64,000 nt of DNA from Castellaniella sp040276065. Its GTDB lineage: Bacteria; Pseudomonadota; Gammaproteobacteria; Burkholderiales; Burkholderiaceae_B. Positions 1-9,349 of this stretch are shown here, piece after piece. Each line of letters begins with the position of its first letter. Within the stretch, counting starts at the first letter, position 1. The stretch is from NCBI RefSeq assembly GCF_040276065.1, contig NZ_JBELOI010000006.1:124001-188000 (forward strand), read 5' to 3'. The notes below the pieces were generated by a model. The model had not been told where the DNA came from. It worked only from the letters and a program-made list of their open reading frames with translations, and did no database searches. The translations under genes and the position numbers were made by a program.

Positions 1-1
1 C

Positions 2-478
2 AACAACGTGATGGCGCGGATGCTGCTGCTCACCCTGGGTGCGGAGCTCGAGGGGCGCGGCGCGACCCCGGCCAGTGGCGGGCGCGGCGTCGCTCAGTTA
101 CTGCGCAATCAGGGCGTGGATACCACGGGCTGGGTGTTCGACAACGGCTCGGGCCTGTCGCGGGACGGCCGGATCACCGCCCGGGGCCTGGCCCAGATGC
201 TGGACTATGCCTGGCGCTCGCCCCTGATGCCCGAGTTCATCTCGTCGCTGGCGATCTCGGGCGTCGACGGCACGGTGCGCCGGCGCCTGCGCGGCGACGA
301 GACCCGGGGCCAGGCCCACCTCAAGACCGGCACGCTGCGCAATGCGCGCTCGCTGGCCGGGTATGTGCGCGGCGCCAGCGGCAAGCGCTACATCCTGGTG
401 AGCCTGGTCAACGACGCCAACGCCGCCGGGGTGCGCGCCTTCGACGATGCGCTGGTGCGCTGGCTGGCCGCCCGCTAG
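2..478 (+). CDS. dacB: D-alanyl-D-alanine carboxypeptidase / PBP4 family, 3' part only
   Basis: This is the C-terminal end of a class C penicillin-binding protein that trims D-Ala from peptidoglycan peptides in the periplasm. The gene runs off the left edge; the frame is open from base 2. The first visible residues (NNVMARML) are the end of the SxN catalytic motif and the following helix. The KTG triad motif is present in HLKTGTLRNA at about residue 110 of the fragment, and the protein ends in a normal family C-terminus. The upstream SxxK motif lies outside the window. The next gene starts 87 bases downstream and is unrelated. Confidence 0.88.
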   Translation, partial: NNVMARMLLLTLGAELEGRGATPASGGRGVAQLLRNQGVDTTGWVFDNGSGLSRDGRITARGLAQMLDYAWRSPLMPEFISSLAISGVDGTVRRRLRGDETRGQAHLKTGTLRNARSLAGYVRGASGKRYILVSLVNDANAAGVRAFDDALVRWLAAR

Positions 479-565
479 GGCGCGGATGGATTGCGCCGCC
501 GCGCCCCTTTTTTCGAACCACGACTTCAACCAAAAAGCAGTATTCCGACCAGGAGGAACAACCCC

Positions 566-1744
566 ATGCACCCATCTCTTCGCCTCATCACCGCCGCAGC
601 CGTTCTGGCCTGCCTGGCGGGCGCGGCCCAGGCCGACGACAAGATCAAGGTCGGCCTGCTGACCACCCTTTCGGGCCCGGGCTCGGCCCTGGGCATCGAT
701 ATCCGCGACGGCTTCGAACTGGCGGTCAAGCACTCGGGTGGTCAACTCGGCGGCGTGCCGGCCGAGGTCATCGTGGCCGACGACCAGATGAGCCCCGATG
801 CCGCCAAGCAGACGGCTGATCGGCTGCTCAAGCGCGAAAAGGTGGATTTCATGACCGGCATCGTGTTCTCCAACATCATGCTGGCGGTGGGGCAGCCGGT
901 GTTCCAGTCCAAGACCTTCTACATCAGCGCCAACGCGGGTCCCTCGCAGTACGCCGGCGAGCAGTGCAACCCGTACTTCTTCAGCGCGTCTTATCAGAAT
1001 GACACGATCGACGAGGCCGCCGGCAAGGTCGTGCAGGCGCGCGGCTTCAAGAAGGTCGCGCTGCTGGCGCCCAACTACCCTGCGGGCCGGGATCACCTGG
1101 CCGGATTCAAGCGTTTCTACGAGGGCGAGGTGGTCATGGAGGACTACACCCAGCTCAATCAGCTCGATTACGGCGCCGAGCTCTCCAAGCTGCGGGCCTC
1201 GGGGGCTGATGCGGTGTTCATCTTCCTGCCGGGCGGCCTGGGCGTGAACTTTATCAAGCAGTTCGTCGGCGCGGGCCTGAATCAGGACATGAAGCTCTTT
1301 GCGCCGGGCTTCTCGGCCGACGAGGACGTGATCCGGGCGGTGGGCGAACCCATGCTGGGCATCTTTAATACCTCGCAGTGGGCGCACGACATGGACAATG
1401 CGGCAAACAAGCGTTTCGTCGCCGATTTTGAAAAGGAATACGGCCGCCTGCCGACGATGTATGCCTCGCAGGGCTATGACGCGGCGCGCCTCATCGACGG
1501 CGCCGTGCGCAAGGTGGGCGGCAAGGTCGAGGACAAGGCGGCCTTGCGGGCCGCACTCGAGGCCGCGCCCTTCGAGTCCGTGCGCGGCGCGTTCAAGTTC
1601 GACAAGAACCACTATCCGGTGCAGAGCTATTACCTGCGCGAGGTCGTGAAGGACGCCCAGGGCCGGGTCACTAACAAACTGGTGGGGCCGGTGCTCGAGA
1701 ACCATGCCGACGCGTATGTCGGCAAATGCCAGATGCCCTCCTGA
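566..1744 (+). CDS. Branched-chain amino acid-type ABC transporter, substrate-binding protein (LivK-like)
   Basis: This is a periplasmic type I binding protein (392 aa) that would deliver a ligand to the permeases encoded next. The start at 566 is chosen because AGGAGG lies just upstream and it opens a classical signal peptide: basic MHPSLR, a hydrophobic stretch, then AQA before DDKIKVG. The mature protein begins with the family hallmark KVGLLTTLSGP. The longer frame from 491 would bury the signal peptide. It is the first gene of a five-gene operon in K-H-M-G-F order. Such proteins bind branched-chain amino acids, amides, urea or aromatic acids; the ligand cannot be read from sequence. Confidence 0.9.
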   Translation: MHPSLRLITAAAVLACLAGAAQADDKIKVGLLTTLSGPGSALGIDIRDGFELAVKHSGGQLGGVPAEVIVADDQMSPDAAKQTADRLLKREKVDFMTGIVFSNIMLAVGQPVFQSKTFYISANAGPSQYAGEQCNPYFFSASYQNDTIDEAAGKVVQARGFKKVALLAPNYPAGRDHLAGFKRFYEGEVVMEDYTQLNQLDYGAELSKLRASGADAVFIFLPGGLGVNFIKQFVGAGLNQDMKLFAPGFSADEDVIRAVGEPMLGIFNTSQWAHDMDNAANKRFVADFEKEYGRLPTMYASQGYDAARLIDGAVRKVGGKVEDKAALRAALEAAPFESVRGAFKFDKNHYPVQSYYLREVVKDAQGRVTNKLVGPVLENHADAYVGKCQMPS

Positions 1745-1762
1745 TCGCCGGATACCGGGCGC

Positions 1763-2683
1763 GTGAACGGCATCCTCGTCCTGGAACAGCTCCTGAACAG
1801 CCTGCAGTTCGGGCTGATGCTGTTCCTGCTGGCGGCCGGTCTGACGCTGGTGTTCGGCATCATGGACATGATCAACCTGGCGCACGGCTCGCTGTACATG
1901 ATCGGCGCCTACCTGGTCGCCACCGTCGCCGGCGCCTCGGGTTCGTTCTGGATTGGGCTGGCGGGCGGCATCGCCGCCACGGCGCTCGTGGGTGTGCTGC
2001 TCGAGTACACCGTCATCCGCCACCTGTACCGCCGCGACCATCTGTCGCAGGTCCTGGGCACCTTCGCCATCCTGTTGATGGCCAATGAGGGCGTGCGCAT
2101 GATCTGGGGCGCGCAGCCGGTGCCGATGGCCATGCCCGCCGAGCTCTCGGGTCCGGTCGAGCTCCTGCCCGGCTTTACCTACCCGGCCTATCGCCTGTTC
2201 ATCATCGGGGTCGGCTTGGCGGTGGCCCTGCTGCTGTACGTGCTGGTGACGCGCACCCGCATGGGGATGCAGGTGCGCGCGGGCGCCTCCAATCGCGAGA
2301 TGGCGCAGGCCATGGGCGCGGACGTGCGGCGGCTTTTTACCGTGCTGTTCGCGGCGGGCGCCGGACTGTGCGCCGTCGCCGGTGGGATGCTGGGGCCCTT
2401 GCTCGCCGTGCAGGTGGGCATGGGCGAAAGCATTCTGATCCTGGCCTTTGTGGTCATCGTGATCGGTGGCATCGGTTCGATTCGCGGGGCGTTGCTGGGC
2501 GCGCTGCTGGTGGGGTTGGTGGATACGGCGGGGCGCACCGTGGTGCCGCTGCTGTTTGGCATGCTGATGGGGCCTTCGGCGGCGGCCAGCGCCGGGCCGG
2601 CGGTCGCCTCGATCCTGATCTATGTGCTGATGGCCGCTGTCCTGTTCTGGAAGCCCCAGGGCCTGTTTCCCGCCCATGGTTGA
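1763..2683 (+). CDS. Branched-chain amino acid-type ABC transporter permease (LivH-like)
   Basis: Inner-membrane permease of 306 aa with about eight hydrophobic segments. It contains the family signature around residues 30-50 (VFGIMDMINLAHGSLYM) and a C-terminal stretch ending in KPQGLFPAHG, typical of LivH. The start is GTG at 1763, 18 bases after the stop of the binding-protein gene. It should pair with the next gene product as the two transmembrane halves of the importer. Confidence 0.9.
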   Translation: MNGILVLEQLLNSLQFGLMLFLLAAGLTLVFGIMDMINLAHGSLYMIGAYLVATVAGASGSFWIGLAGGIAATALVGVLLEYTVIRHLYRRDHLSQVLGTFAILLMANEGVRMIWGAQPVPMAMPAELSGPVELLPGFTYPAYRLFIIGVGLAVALLLYVLVTRTRMGMQVRAGASNREMAQAMGADVRRLFTVLFAAGAGLCAVAGGMLGPLLAVQVGMGESILILAFVVIVIGGIGSIRGALLGALLVGLVDTAGRTVVPLLFGMLMGPSAAASAGPAVASILIYVLMAAVLFWKPQGLFPAHG

Positions 2684-2690
2684 GGGTGCG

Positions 2691-3671
2691 ATGACCCCGA
2701 CCCCCGAGCCTGCGGCCCAGAGCCCGCTGGACCATGCGCTGCGTGCGCGCGTCGCGGTGCCGCTATTGGTGCTGCTGATCCTGCTGCCGATGATCGCTCT
2801 TGCGCTGGACGAGAGCTTCTATATCGGGGTCGCCAGCCGCATGCTGATCTTTGCCCTGGCCGCCAGCAGCCTGAACCTGATCCTCGGGTTCGGCGGCATG
2901 GTGAGTTTCGGCCACGCCGCCTTTGTCGGCATGGGCGCCTATACCGTCGGCATCCTGATGCGCGCCGGCGTGGCGTCCGCGTGGATCGCCTGGCCGTCGG
3001 CATTCGTGGTCGGCGGCCTGTTCGCCTTTGTGATCGGCCTGGTCAGTCTGCGCACGCGCGGCGTGTATTTCATCATGATCACCCTGGCTTTCGCGCAGAT
3101 GCTGTTCTATCTGATGTCTTCGCTCGAAGCCTACGGCGGCGACGACGGCCTGTCGATGGCGTCGCGCTCGTGGCTTGGTCTGCGGCTGGACCTGTCGGAC
3201 GATATCCAGTTCTATTATGTGGTGCTGGCGATCGGTGTCCTCGTGTTCGTCGGCATTGCGCGGCTCCTCAATGCGCGCTTTGGTCACGTGCTGCAGGCCA
3301 TCCGCGAGAACGAGGCGCGCATGGCGGCGCTGGGATTCGCGGTCTATCGCCGCAAGCTGTTCGCCTTCACCCTGGCCGGGGCCATCGCCGGCCTGGCCGG
3401 CGCCCTGCTGGCCAACCAGACCGGTTTTGTCAGTCCCGCGATGATGCAATGGAGCCAGTCCGGCATCCTGCTCGTCATGGTGATCCTCGGCGGCGTGGGC
3501 CACCTGTACGGCGGCCTGGCGGGCGCGGCGGCATTCCTGCTGATCGAAGAGGCGGCCCTGACCTACACCATCCATTGGCAGTTCATCCTGGGCGCCGTGC
3601 TGCTCGCCGTCGTCCTGCTCGCGCCCAACGGCCTCATGAGCCTCGCCCGCCGCCACAAGGGGGCGCCATGA
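2691..3671 (+). CDS. Branched-chain amino acid-type ABC transporter permease (LivM-like)
   Basis: Second membrane half of the importer (326 aa). The signature LNLILGFGGMVSFGHAAFVGMGAY lies near residues 63-86, shown here as LILGFGGMVSFGH, and the protein ends in APNGLMSL, typical of LivM. ATG at 2691 is preferred because GAGGG lies 5-9 bases upstream; an in-frame ATG at 2676 would overlap the previous gene by 8 bases and is the alternative. The stop overlaps the ATG of the next gene. Confidence 0.9.
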   Translation: MTPTPEPAAQSPLDHALRARVAVPLLVLLILLPMIALALDESFYIGVASRMLIFALAASSLNLILGFGGMVSFGHAAFVGMGAYTVGILMRAGVASAWIAWPSAFVVGGLFAFVIGLVSLRTRGVYFIMITLAFAQMLFYLMSSLEAYGGDDGLSMASRSWLGLRLDLSDDIQFYYVVLAIGVLVFVGIARLLNARFGHVLQAIRENEARMAALGFAVYRRKLFAFTLAGAIAGLAGALLANQTGFVSPAMMQWSQSGILLVMVILGGVGHLYGGLAGAAAFLLIEEAALTYTIHWQFILGAVLLAVVLLAPNGLMSLARRHKGAP

Positions 3672-4434
3672 GCGCCGCAGGCGACATGCTGCGCGCCGAG
3701 GGCCTGGTCAAGCGCTTTGGCGGCCTGGCGGCCACCGACCACGCCAGCTTGGCGGTGCGCATTGGCGAGCTGCATGCGCTGATCGGCCCGAACGGCGCGG
3801 GCAAGACCACGCTGATCCACCAACTCTCGGGCGTCCTGGCGCCCACCGAGGGCTCGATTCATTTTGCCGGCCGCGAGATCACGCGGCTGCCCGTCCACGA
3901 GCGTGCGCGCCTGGGGCTGGTGCGCTCGTATCAGATCACCAGCGTGTTCCGGCGGCTGTCGGTGCTGGACAACCTGGCGCTGGCGGTGCTGGCGCGCGAT
4001 GGCGGCGGCCTCGGGCTCTGGCGGCCGGCGCGCGCGGACCATGCGCGCTACGAGGCCGCCGCCGTCATGGCGGGCCGCGTGGGGCTGAGCGCGCGCCAGG
4101 ACCGCATGGCCGGCACCCTGTCGCACGGCGAGCAGCGCCAGCTCGAGATCGGCCTGGCGCTGGCGCTGCGGCCCAGGCTGCTGCTGCTCGACGAGCCCTT
4201 GGCCGGCATGGGCCCCGATGAATCGGAGCGCATGGTCGCGCTGTTGCAGGGCCTGCGCGGCGAGGTGAGCATGCTGCTGGTCGAGCACGACATGGACGCC
4301 GTGTTCCGTCTCGCCGACCGCATCTCGACGCTGGTGTCCGGCCGCGTGATCGCCACCGGCACGCCCGACGAAATCCACGCCCACCCCGACGTCCAGCGCG
4401 CCTACCTGGGCGATGATTTCGGCCGGGGGGTACC

Positions 4435-4438
<4 letters not shown>
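3668..4438 (+). CDS. Branched-chain amino acid-type ABC transporter ATP-binding protein (LivG-like)
   Basis: Cytoplasmic ATPase of 256 aa. Walker A is GPNGAGKTT near residue 40, the signature is LSHGEQRQLEIG near 155 (H in place of the usual second G), and Walker B is LLLLDEPLAGM near 175, followed by an H-loop (VEHDMD). The ATG overlaps the stop of the permease gene (ATGA) and the stop overlaps the ATG of the partner ATPase, so the genes are translationally coupled. Confidence 0.92.
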
Positions 4439-5145
<707 letters not shown>

Positions 5146-5218
5146 CCGCCGCGCGCGCCGCCATGCGCGCCCCGGGGCGGTTACACTGCATTTCACAATC
5201 CTCTGGAACACACCCGCC

Positions 5219-5857
5219 ATGCCCATCCGCGAAGTCCGCCATCCCCTGATCCGCCACAAGCTCGGCCTGATGCGGCGCGCCGATCTCAGTACCAAGAATT
5301 TTCGCGAGATGGCCCAGGAAATCGCCGCCCTGCTGACCTACGAGGCCACCCAGGACCTGCCGCTCGAGCCCGCCCGCATCACCGGCTGGTGCGGCGAAAT
5401 CGACGTCGAAAAGCTCGCGGGCAAGAAAATCACCGTGGTCCCCATCCTGCGCGCAGGCATTGGCATGCTCGACGGCGTCCTCAGCCTGGTGCCCGGGGCC
5501 AAGGTCAGCGCGGTGGGCATCGCCCGCAACGAGGAAACCCTGCAGGCCCACACCTACCTGGAAAAACTCGTCGGCCAGCTCGACCAGCGCCTGGCGCTGA
5601 TCGTCGATCCGATGCTGGCCACCGGCGGTTCGATGGTCGCGACCATCGACATGCTCAAACAGGCGGGCAGCCGCAATATCCGCGCCCTGGTCCTCGTGGC
5701 CGCCCCGACGGGCATCGCCGCCGTCGAGCGCGCCCACCCGGACGTCGAAATCTACACGGCCTCGATCGACAGCCACTTGGATGAGAACGGCTACATCGTC
5801 CCGGGCCTGGGCGATGCGGGCGACCGGATCTTCGGCACCCGCCAGAAGCACGATTGA
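5219..5857 (+). CDS. upp: Uracil phosphoribosyltransferase
   Basis: Salvages uracil: uracil + PRPP gives UMP + PPi, in the cytoplasm. Length 212 aa, normal for Upp. It begins PIREVRHPLIRHKLGLMR as the family does. The PRPP-binding loop reads LIVDPMLATGGSM at about residues 121-133, and the uracil-binding C-terminus YIVPGLGDAGDRIFGT is intact. A TACACT box at 5182-5187, 32 bases before the start codon, is a possible -10 element, but no clear -35 was found. It stands alone between the ABC operon and the small envelope genes. Confidence 0.97.
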   Translation: MPIREVRHPLIRHKLGLMRRADLSTKNFREMAQEIAALLTYEATQDLPLEPARITGWCGEIDVEKLAGKKITVVPILRAGIGMLDGVLSLVPGAKVSAVGIARNEETLQAHTYLEKLVGQLDQRLALIVDPMLATGGSMVATIDMLKQAGSRNIRALVLVAAPTGIAAVERAHPDVEIYTASIDSHLDENGYIVPGLGDAGDRIFGTRQKHD

Positions 5858-5962
5858 GGGCGGTTCGATCCCGCGGCTCGGGCATGGAAGATTTCGATAC
5901 ACGGCTTCGTCGGCAATCAGGTAGGATGATGTCGTTCATTATCATTGAATCTGGAGGATTTC

Positions 5963-6286
5963 ATGGCCACACGCAAAACCATCGCGACACAATCGGCTGG
6001 GGACGCGCTGATCGAGGACCTGAAGACCAGCCTCGATCAGGCTGAAAAACTGCTGCGCGAGGCCGCCGAGGCCACGGGGGACAAGGCGGCCGATCTGCGC
6101 GAGCGCGCCCTCAAGGCGGTCGACCGTGGGCGTGAGGCCTTGTCGGAAACCCAGGAAAACCTGCTGCAGCAGGGCCGCAAGGTGGTGCACGACACCGACG
6201 AGTACGTCCAGGCCAATCCCTGGAAGGCCGTCGGGATTGCCGGCGTCGCGGGCTTGTTGCTGGGCGCCTTGCTGTCGCGCCGCTGA
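5963..6286 (+). CDS. DUF883 (ElaB/YqjD-type) membrane-anchored helical protein
   Basis: Protein of 107 aa. Residues 15-80 form one amphipathic, charged helix (DLKTSLDQAEKLLREAAEA...). The C-terminus is NPWKAVGIAGVAGLLLGALLSRR, i.e. the conserved NPW motif followed by a single glycine-rich membrane helix. In E. coli, ElaB and YqjD have this plan, sit in the inner membrane and bind ribosomes in stationary phase; that role is known for those homologues and only inferred here. ATG at 5963 is preceded by GGAGGA; an upstream ATG at 5945 lacks one. It heads a compact three-gene set. Confidence 0.9.
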   Translation: MATRKTIATQSAGDALIEDLKTSLDQAEKLLREAAEATGDKAADLRERALKAVDRGREALSETQENLLQQGRKVVHDTDEYVQANPWKAVGIAGVAGLLLGALLSRR

Positions 6287-6292
6287 TCGTCC

Positions 6293-6712
6293 GTGTCGCT
6301 CAGACGCGCCCTGCTTGATGTGGCTGCCCAGGCGGCGGCCATGGCGCATACGCGCTTCGAACTGTTCTCGCTCGAGGCGGCCGAGGCGCGGGCGGATTTG
6401 TTCCGCCGGATGGGGATGGCCCTGGCGGCGGCGGCCTGCCTGTTCATGGCGCTCCTGGTGGCGACGCTGGCCATCGGGCTGTATTTCTGGCCGACCGAAT
6501 ACCGGTACCTAGCCCTGGGGCTGCTGGTCCTGGCCTACGGGGTCGCGGGGGGCGTCCTGATTTGGCGCCTGTGCCACGGCCTGGCGCACGGGCCCGCGCC
6601 GTTCTCGGCGCTGGCCGAGGTGCTCGGCGAGGATGCGCAGGCGCTGCGCCGCGAGCCGGCGCGCGTGCCCGCGCCCCGGCCCGAGCCCGGCACCTCCGAG
6701 GAGGCCCCATGA
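6293..6712 (+). CDS. Phage-holin-superfamily / YqjE-like membrane protein
   Basis: A 139-aa protein with a charged N-terminal helix (residues 1-40, ending ARADLFRRMG) and two hydrophobic membrane segments at about 42-65 and 72-92. This layout matches the YqjE / holin superfamily III group that follows DUF883 genes. The start is a GTG at 6293, six bases after the previous stop. The C-terminal tail (LRREPARVPAPRPEPG) is proline- and arginine-rich and presumably cytoplasmic. Function unknown; association with YqjD and YqjK homologues suggests a membrane-linked stress role. Confidence 0.82.
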   Translation: MSLRRALLDVAAQAAAMAHTRFELFSLEAAEARADLFRRMGMALAAAACLFMALLVATLAIGLYFWPTEYRYLALGLLVLAYGVAGGVLIWRLCHGLAHGPAPFSALAEVLGEDAQALRREPARVPAPRPEPGTSEEAP

Positions 6713-7029
6713 CGAGCACCGATCGACGGGCCCGCATCGAGCTCTTGCGCGCCCGTGCGCAGTACGAGCGCATATTGTTGCGCCGGGCGGCTTGCGACGC
6801 GCTGGAGGGCCTGCGGCCCGACGCCCTGGCCTCGGGCGCCTCGGCCGGCCTGCGCGCCGCGGGCATGGGGTGGCTGGCGGCCACGGTGCGGACGCTGCGG
6901 CGTTATCCCATGCTCCTGTCGCTGGCGTCCTCGGTGGTCTCGGGCGCGCGCGTCGGCCATCCGTACGCCCGCCTGGGCGTGGCCGCGCTGCTGGTCTGGC
7001 GCATGCTGCGCGCCGGTCGCCGGGGATAG
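6709..7029 (+). CDS. YqjK-like small protein
   Basis: A 106-aa protein starting at an ATG that overlaps the previous stop (ATGA). The first 45 residues are arginine-rich and helical (RRARIELLRARAQYERILLRR). The second half has a weakly hydrophobic segment (YPMLLSLASSVVSGARV) and another near the end (LGVAALLVWRMLRA). Position after the DUF883 and YqjE-type genes is the main reason for the name. A strong intrinsic terminator follows at 7074. Confidence 0.7.
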   Translation: MTSTDRRARIELLRARAQYERILLRRAACDALEGLRPDALASGASAGLRAAGMGWLAATVRTLRRYPMLLSLASSVVSGARVGHPYARLGVAALLVWRMLRAGRRG

Positions 7030-7047
7030 GGGGAGGGGGTAAAAGGG

Positions 7048-7066
7048 CCCCCACGCTGCGCCTTCG
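7048..7066. repeat. Left copy of a 19-bp direct repeat (candidate attL)
   Basis: CCCCCACGCTGCGCCTTCG occurs here and again, same orientation, at 11884-11902. Both copies are preceded by an A-rich run ending in purines (AAAAGGG here, AAAAAAGA there). The two copies bracket the integrase-bearing island. The repeat overlaps the terminator region of the yqjK-like gene, so it may be an attachment site or just a shared terminator-type element. Confidence 0.6.
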
Positions 7067-7073
7067 GCTGGCG

Positions 7074-7093
7074 GCCCCCACGGGGGCTTTTTT
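7074..7093 (+). terminator. Intrinsic terminator of the DUF883-yqjE-yqjK operon
   Basis: GCCCCC (7074-7079) and GGGGGC (7082-7087) form a tight G+C hairpin followed immediately by six T (7088-7093). It lies 45 bases after the stop of the yqjK-like gene and marks the end of the ancestral core sequence on this side. Confidence 0.85.
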
Positions 7094-7604
7094 GCCTTGG
7101 GAGCGGCCCTGCGGCAAAAAATGGCCGGTGTCAAGCCTTTCGTGCAATTCACGTGAGGCTTGAAACCATATACGGAGCAATAGGTTAGCTCTGTTTCGTG
7201 CCGCTTGCAGGGGATGCGGCGTTGTGGGCTGGGAGCCACATGAGAGCCTTGGGAAAGTAAGCCACATCGTGCTCTGACGATAAAAACTATCCAGGCAGCG
7301 GACTTAGCTTGTTCGTCATAGTAGCCCATTCCTTCGCGCGCCACCCAAAACAAACAAGGCACAACGGCAGATGCCAGAAGATGACCGATTCCGACCCTCA
7401 CCCGCAGCTTGCAGGTCACACCGACAAGCGCCTACCGCGCTACCGAAGCAGCTTGACTTCGGCGCTGGATGCCTGAAGGATCGGAATGCACTTGGGCTAT
7501 TTGCGATGTTCCACCCATGATTTTTTTGAACCCTTCGTGCATAACGCCCGAGGTCAGCCGGATCGTTAAACTGTTTCGGATTGAATGGATTTTAGCTGTA
7601 GATC
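7094..7604. other. 511-base stretch without a supported gene
   Basis: A minus-strand frame is open from an ATG at 7419 and would encode a hydrophobic segment (LLASAVVPCLFWVA) near its start. It runs straight into the terminator at 7093 and then antisense through the yqjK-like and yqjE-like genes. I read it as at most a gene piece cut by the left junction of the island. No RNA gene or repeat was recognised. Confidence 0.5.
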
Positions 7605-8108
7605 TCAGATCTCACGCGTAACGCAGAAGCGCCCTTCGAACAGAATTTCGGAATGATCATTTCCTTGGCCTAACCAGTACGCGTGCGCTCTCACTTGCAG
7701 CTCCTTGATGTTTTCTGGATTATTAGTGAGGTGTTCCTCGTATGTTTTATGAGGCACGCCTTCAAGTATTTCTATTTCCATAATCCTCTTTTTGCCAACA
7801 TGGGGAATCCGATTAACCCAATATTTAGCGGCTTCTTCTGACTCACATAGCCATATGCAGCTTGTTCTTGAGGGAAGCGTTGGATATTCTTTTGCTCTTA
7901 GGTTCTCGAAGGCAAGCTCGCGCAGCATGACAGAAAATGATCTATTAACATCTTCCGTTGTGATTCCAGTCCCAACTCTAGTGGCTGAGTTTATCCAGTT
8001 GGTATATATCGGGTTTATCTTATTTCCAACGACAAATTCCTCGCCAACGCAAAACTTAGGCCATCTCGTTCGATGTTGAGATTCCGTGTCGATATGAAAG
8101 TACTTCAT
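7605..8108 (-). CDS. DUF2441-like protein
   Basis: A 167-aa protein of unknown function. It starts MKYFHIDTE, has a central segment LPSRTSCIWLCESEEAAKYWV, and ends YWLGQGNDHSEILFEGRFCV, the order of conserved blocks I associate with the DUF2441 family. Such genes are common cargo of mobile elements. Its DNA is visibly A+T-richer than all core genes around it, with many A/T third positions, which points to transfer. An ADP-ribosyltransferase-like fold is conceivable (early His, central aromatic block, late Glu), but I have no direct support. No partner gene is adjacent. Confidence 0.6.
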   Translation of the reverse strand: MKYFHIDTESQHRTRWPKFCVGEEFVVGNKINPIYTNWINSATRVGTGITTEDVNRSFSVMLRELAFENLRAKEYPTLPSRTSCIWLCESEEAAKYWVNRIPHVGKKRIMEIEILEGVPHKTYEEHLTNNPENIKELQVRAHAYWLGQGNDHSEILFEGRFCVTREI

Positions 8109-8277
8109 GCGTACCTCAATATTTTAGAAGACAATTTTATTAAGGCCATCAGCCTGTTAAAAATCACTATTACCAGCCCCCTTGGGAGCAGCCCAGCCTA
8201 GGGTTGCCAATCAAGCGAGTGTCGCAATCGACCGCTCATTGCCGATGAGGAAATTATAGAATTTCTTTCGGATTTTG

Positions 8278-8502
8278 TTACTTCTGCCCAGCCCCCTTCC
8301 TGAATCCTCGATCCCCTGCCATGAACGCCTCCAGCATGTACGGAATCAGCGTCATAGCATCAACCGCGTCGCCATACGCCTGCGCGTGCAGCGCGGCGTA
8401 GCGGTCGAGGTTGGCTTTCAAGCTAGCCGGGCAGGCAAAGGTCAGCTTGATGCTCTCGGTCTTGGGCAGCGGCCCCAGCCGCAGTTTCCTGATCGTGCTC
8501 AT
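8278..8502 (-). CDS. DUF2274 protein of trb-type conjugation clusters
   Basis: A 74-aa protein: MSTIRKLRLGPLPKTESIKL..., then a helical region (LDRYAALHAQAYG) and LIPYMLEAFMAGDRGF. This is the small gene that follows trbI in mating-pore clusters of Tn4371-type elements; its role is unknown. A purine-rich site (AAGGGGA) precedes the ATG, which overlaps the stop of the trbI fragment by 4 bases (ATGA). The gene looks intact, but the rest of its operon is missing. Confidence 0.82.
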   Translation of the reverse strand: MSTIRKLRLGPLPKTESIKLTFACPASLKANLDRYAALHAQAYGDAVDAMTLIPYMLEAFMAGDRGFRKGAGQK

Positions 8503-9098
8503 CGTGAAGTCCCCTTGTTGAAGAAAAGCGGCTGATAAGACCGCAGCACCAGATCGCGGTTGACGATGATGCGCACCGGCAAGCCGGGGCGACTGGTCAG
8601 CGTGGGCTGGATGTTGAGGTTGCGCCGAGTCACTTCCTGGCCGACCTGGTTCACGGTGTCCTGCAGGCTGTCGCGCCCTGCGATGATGACGCGATTGCCG
8701 TCCTGGCGGTTCTCGGGTGCGGCCAGTTCGGCACCGACGTCCAGCAGCATCGTCAGCACGGCACCGGCAAGGATCCGATCCCAATGCCAGTCCACCTCGT
8801 CTTCCAGTCCGGCATGGCCCGCCGGGTCGGTGCCGACCAGGTTGTCGAGCGTGAGCGATGAGGTATCCGGCAGGATGATACGGTTCCACACCACTTGCAC
8901 ACGGCTCTGGCCGTAGCTGACCTGGCTGTTGTAGCGCCCCAGAATGCGCGAACCTTGCGGGATCAGTAGGAACTTGCCAGTGGCCGTATCGTAGATCGGC
9001 TCCGTCACCGTGGCGATCACGTCGCCCGGCAGGTCGGACTTGAGTTCGACCAGGAGCACGTCACCTTGACGGCGACTCCGCTGACTACGGGTAAGCAA
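8499..9098 (-). pseudogene. trbI: TrbI (VirB10-like) conjugation protein, 5'-truncated
   Basis: TrbI is the VirB10-type subunit spanning the envelope in the mating channel. Only the C-terminal ~190 residues remain: LKSDLPGDVIATVTEPIYDTA, then IPQGSRILGRYNSQVSYGQSR and RVQVVWNRIILPDTSSL, the typical beta-barrel-domain sequence. The cytoplasmic N-terminus, membrane helix and proline-rich linker are gone. Family identity stops just upstream of SDLPGDV (about 9050), where the frame continues into unrelated residues (MLTRSQRSRRQGDVLLVE). The upstream trb genes are also absent, so a deletion probably joined trbI to foreign sequence. Confidence 0.85.
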
Positions 9099-9349
9099 TT
9101 GGCCAAGCTGGCAGAAACTTGCTCGATGGACTTATCAGAACCGGCTTTCAAGTTGATCCGCGAGGCCGACGAAACCTTCGCGATGCTGGTGGACTACCTG
9201 CGTGAGTATCGGGATTGCGCCGATGCCCGCCACGGTACTGTATATCGTTGGCTTCCCGCTCGGCAAAGAACCCGAACAGTTTGCAACACCGAAGTCTGCC
9301 GGCATCCGTCTGTAGTTGGGCAAACAACAAGGGCCAAAGGCATCAAGGG
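9099..9349. other. Junction region without a supported gene
   Basis: Frames on both strands are open here, including one on the plus strand from about 9066 that starts with helical-looking sequence (KQLAKLAETCSMDLSEPAFK). None has a recognisable family or a good ribosome-binding site, and the plus frame is antisense to trbI at its start. I treat it as scrambled mobile-element DNA. Confidence 0.4.

Noticed and set aside
98..2677. An 859-codon open frame on the minus strand antisense to dacB and the first transporter genes
   Set aside because: It is a high-G+C shadow: composition is His/Gln/Arg/Gly-rich and low-complexity, no family is visible, and the plus strand holds two obvious genes.
5182..5187. 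Clear sigma70 promoters before upp, maeB, tkt, fba, tcdA and the small basic gene
   Set aside because: Good -10-like boxes (TACACT, TAGAAT, TAAAAT) occur before each, but none has a convincing -35 at 16-18 bases, so they are mentioned only within the gene entries.
6535..7419. Minus-strand frame of 294 codons across the yqjE/yqjK-like genes
   Set aside because: It crosses a strong terminator and two real genes. At most its first ~100 codons could be a gene piece at the island edge.
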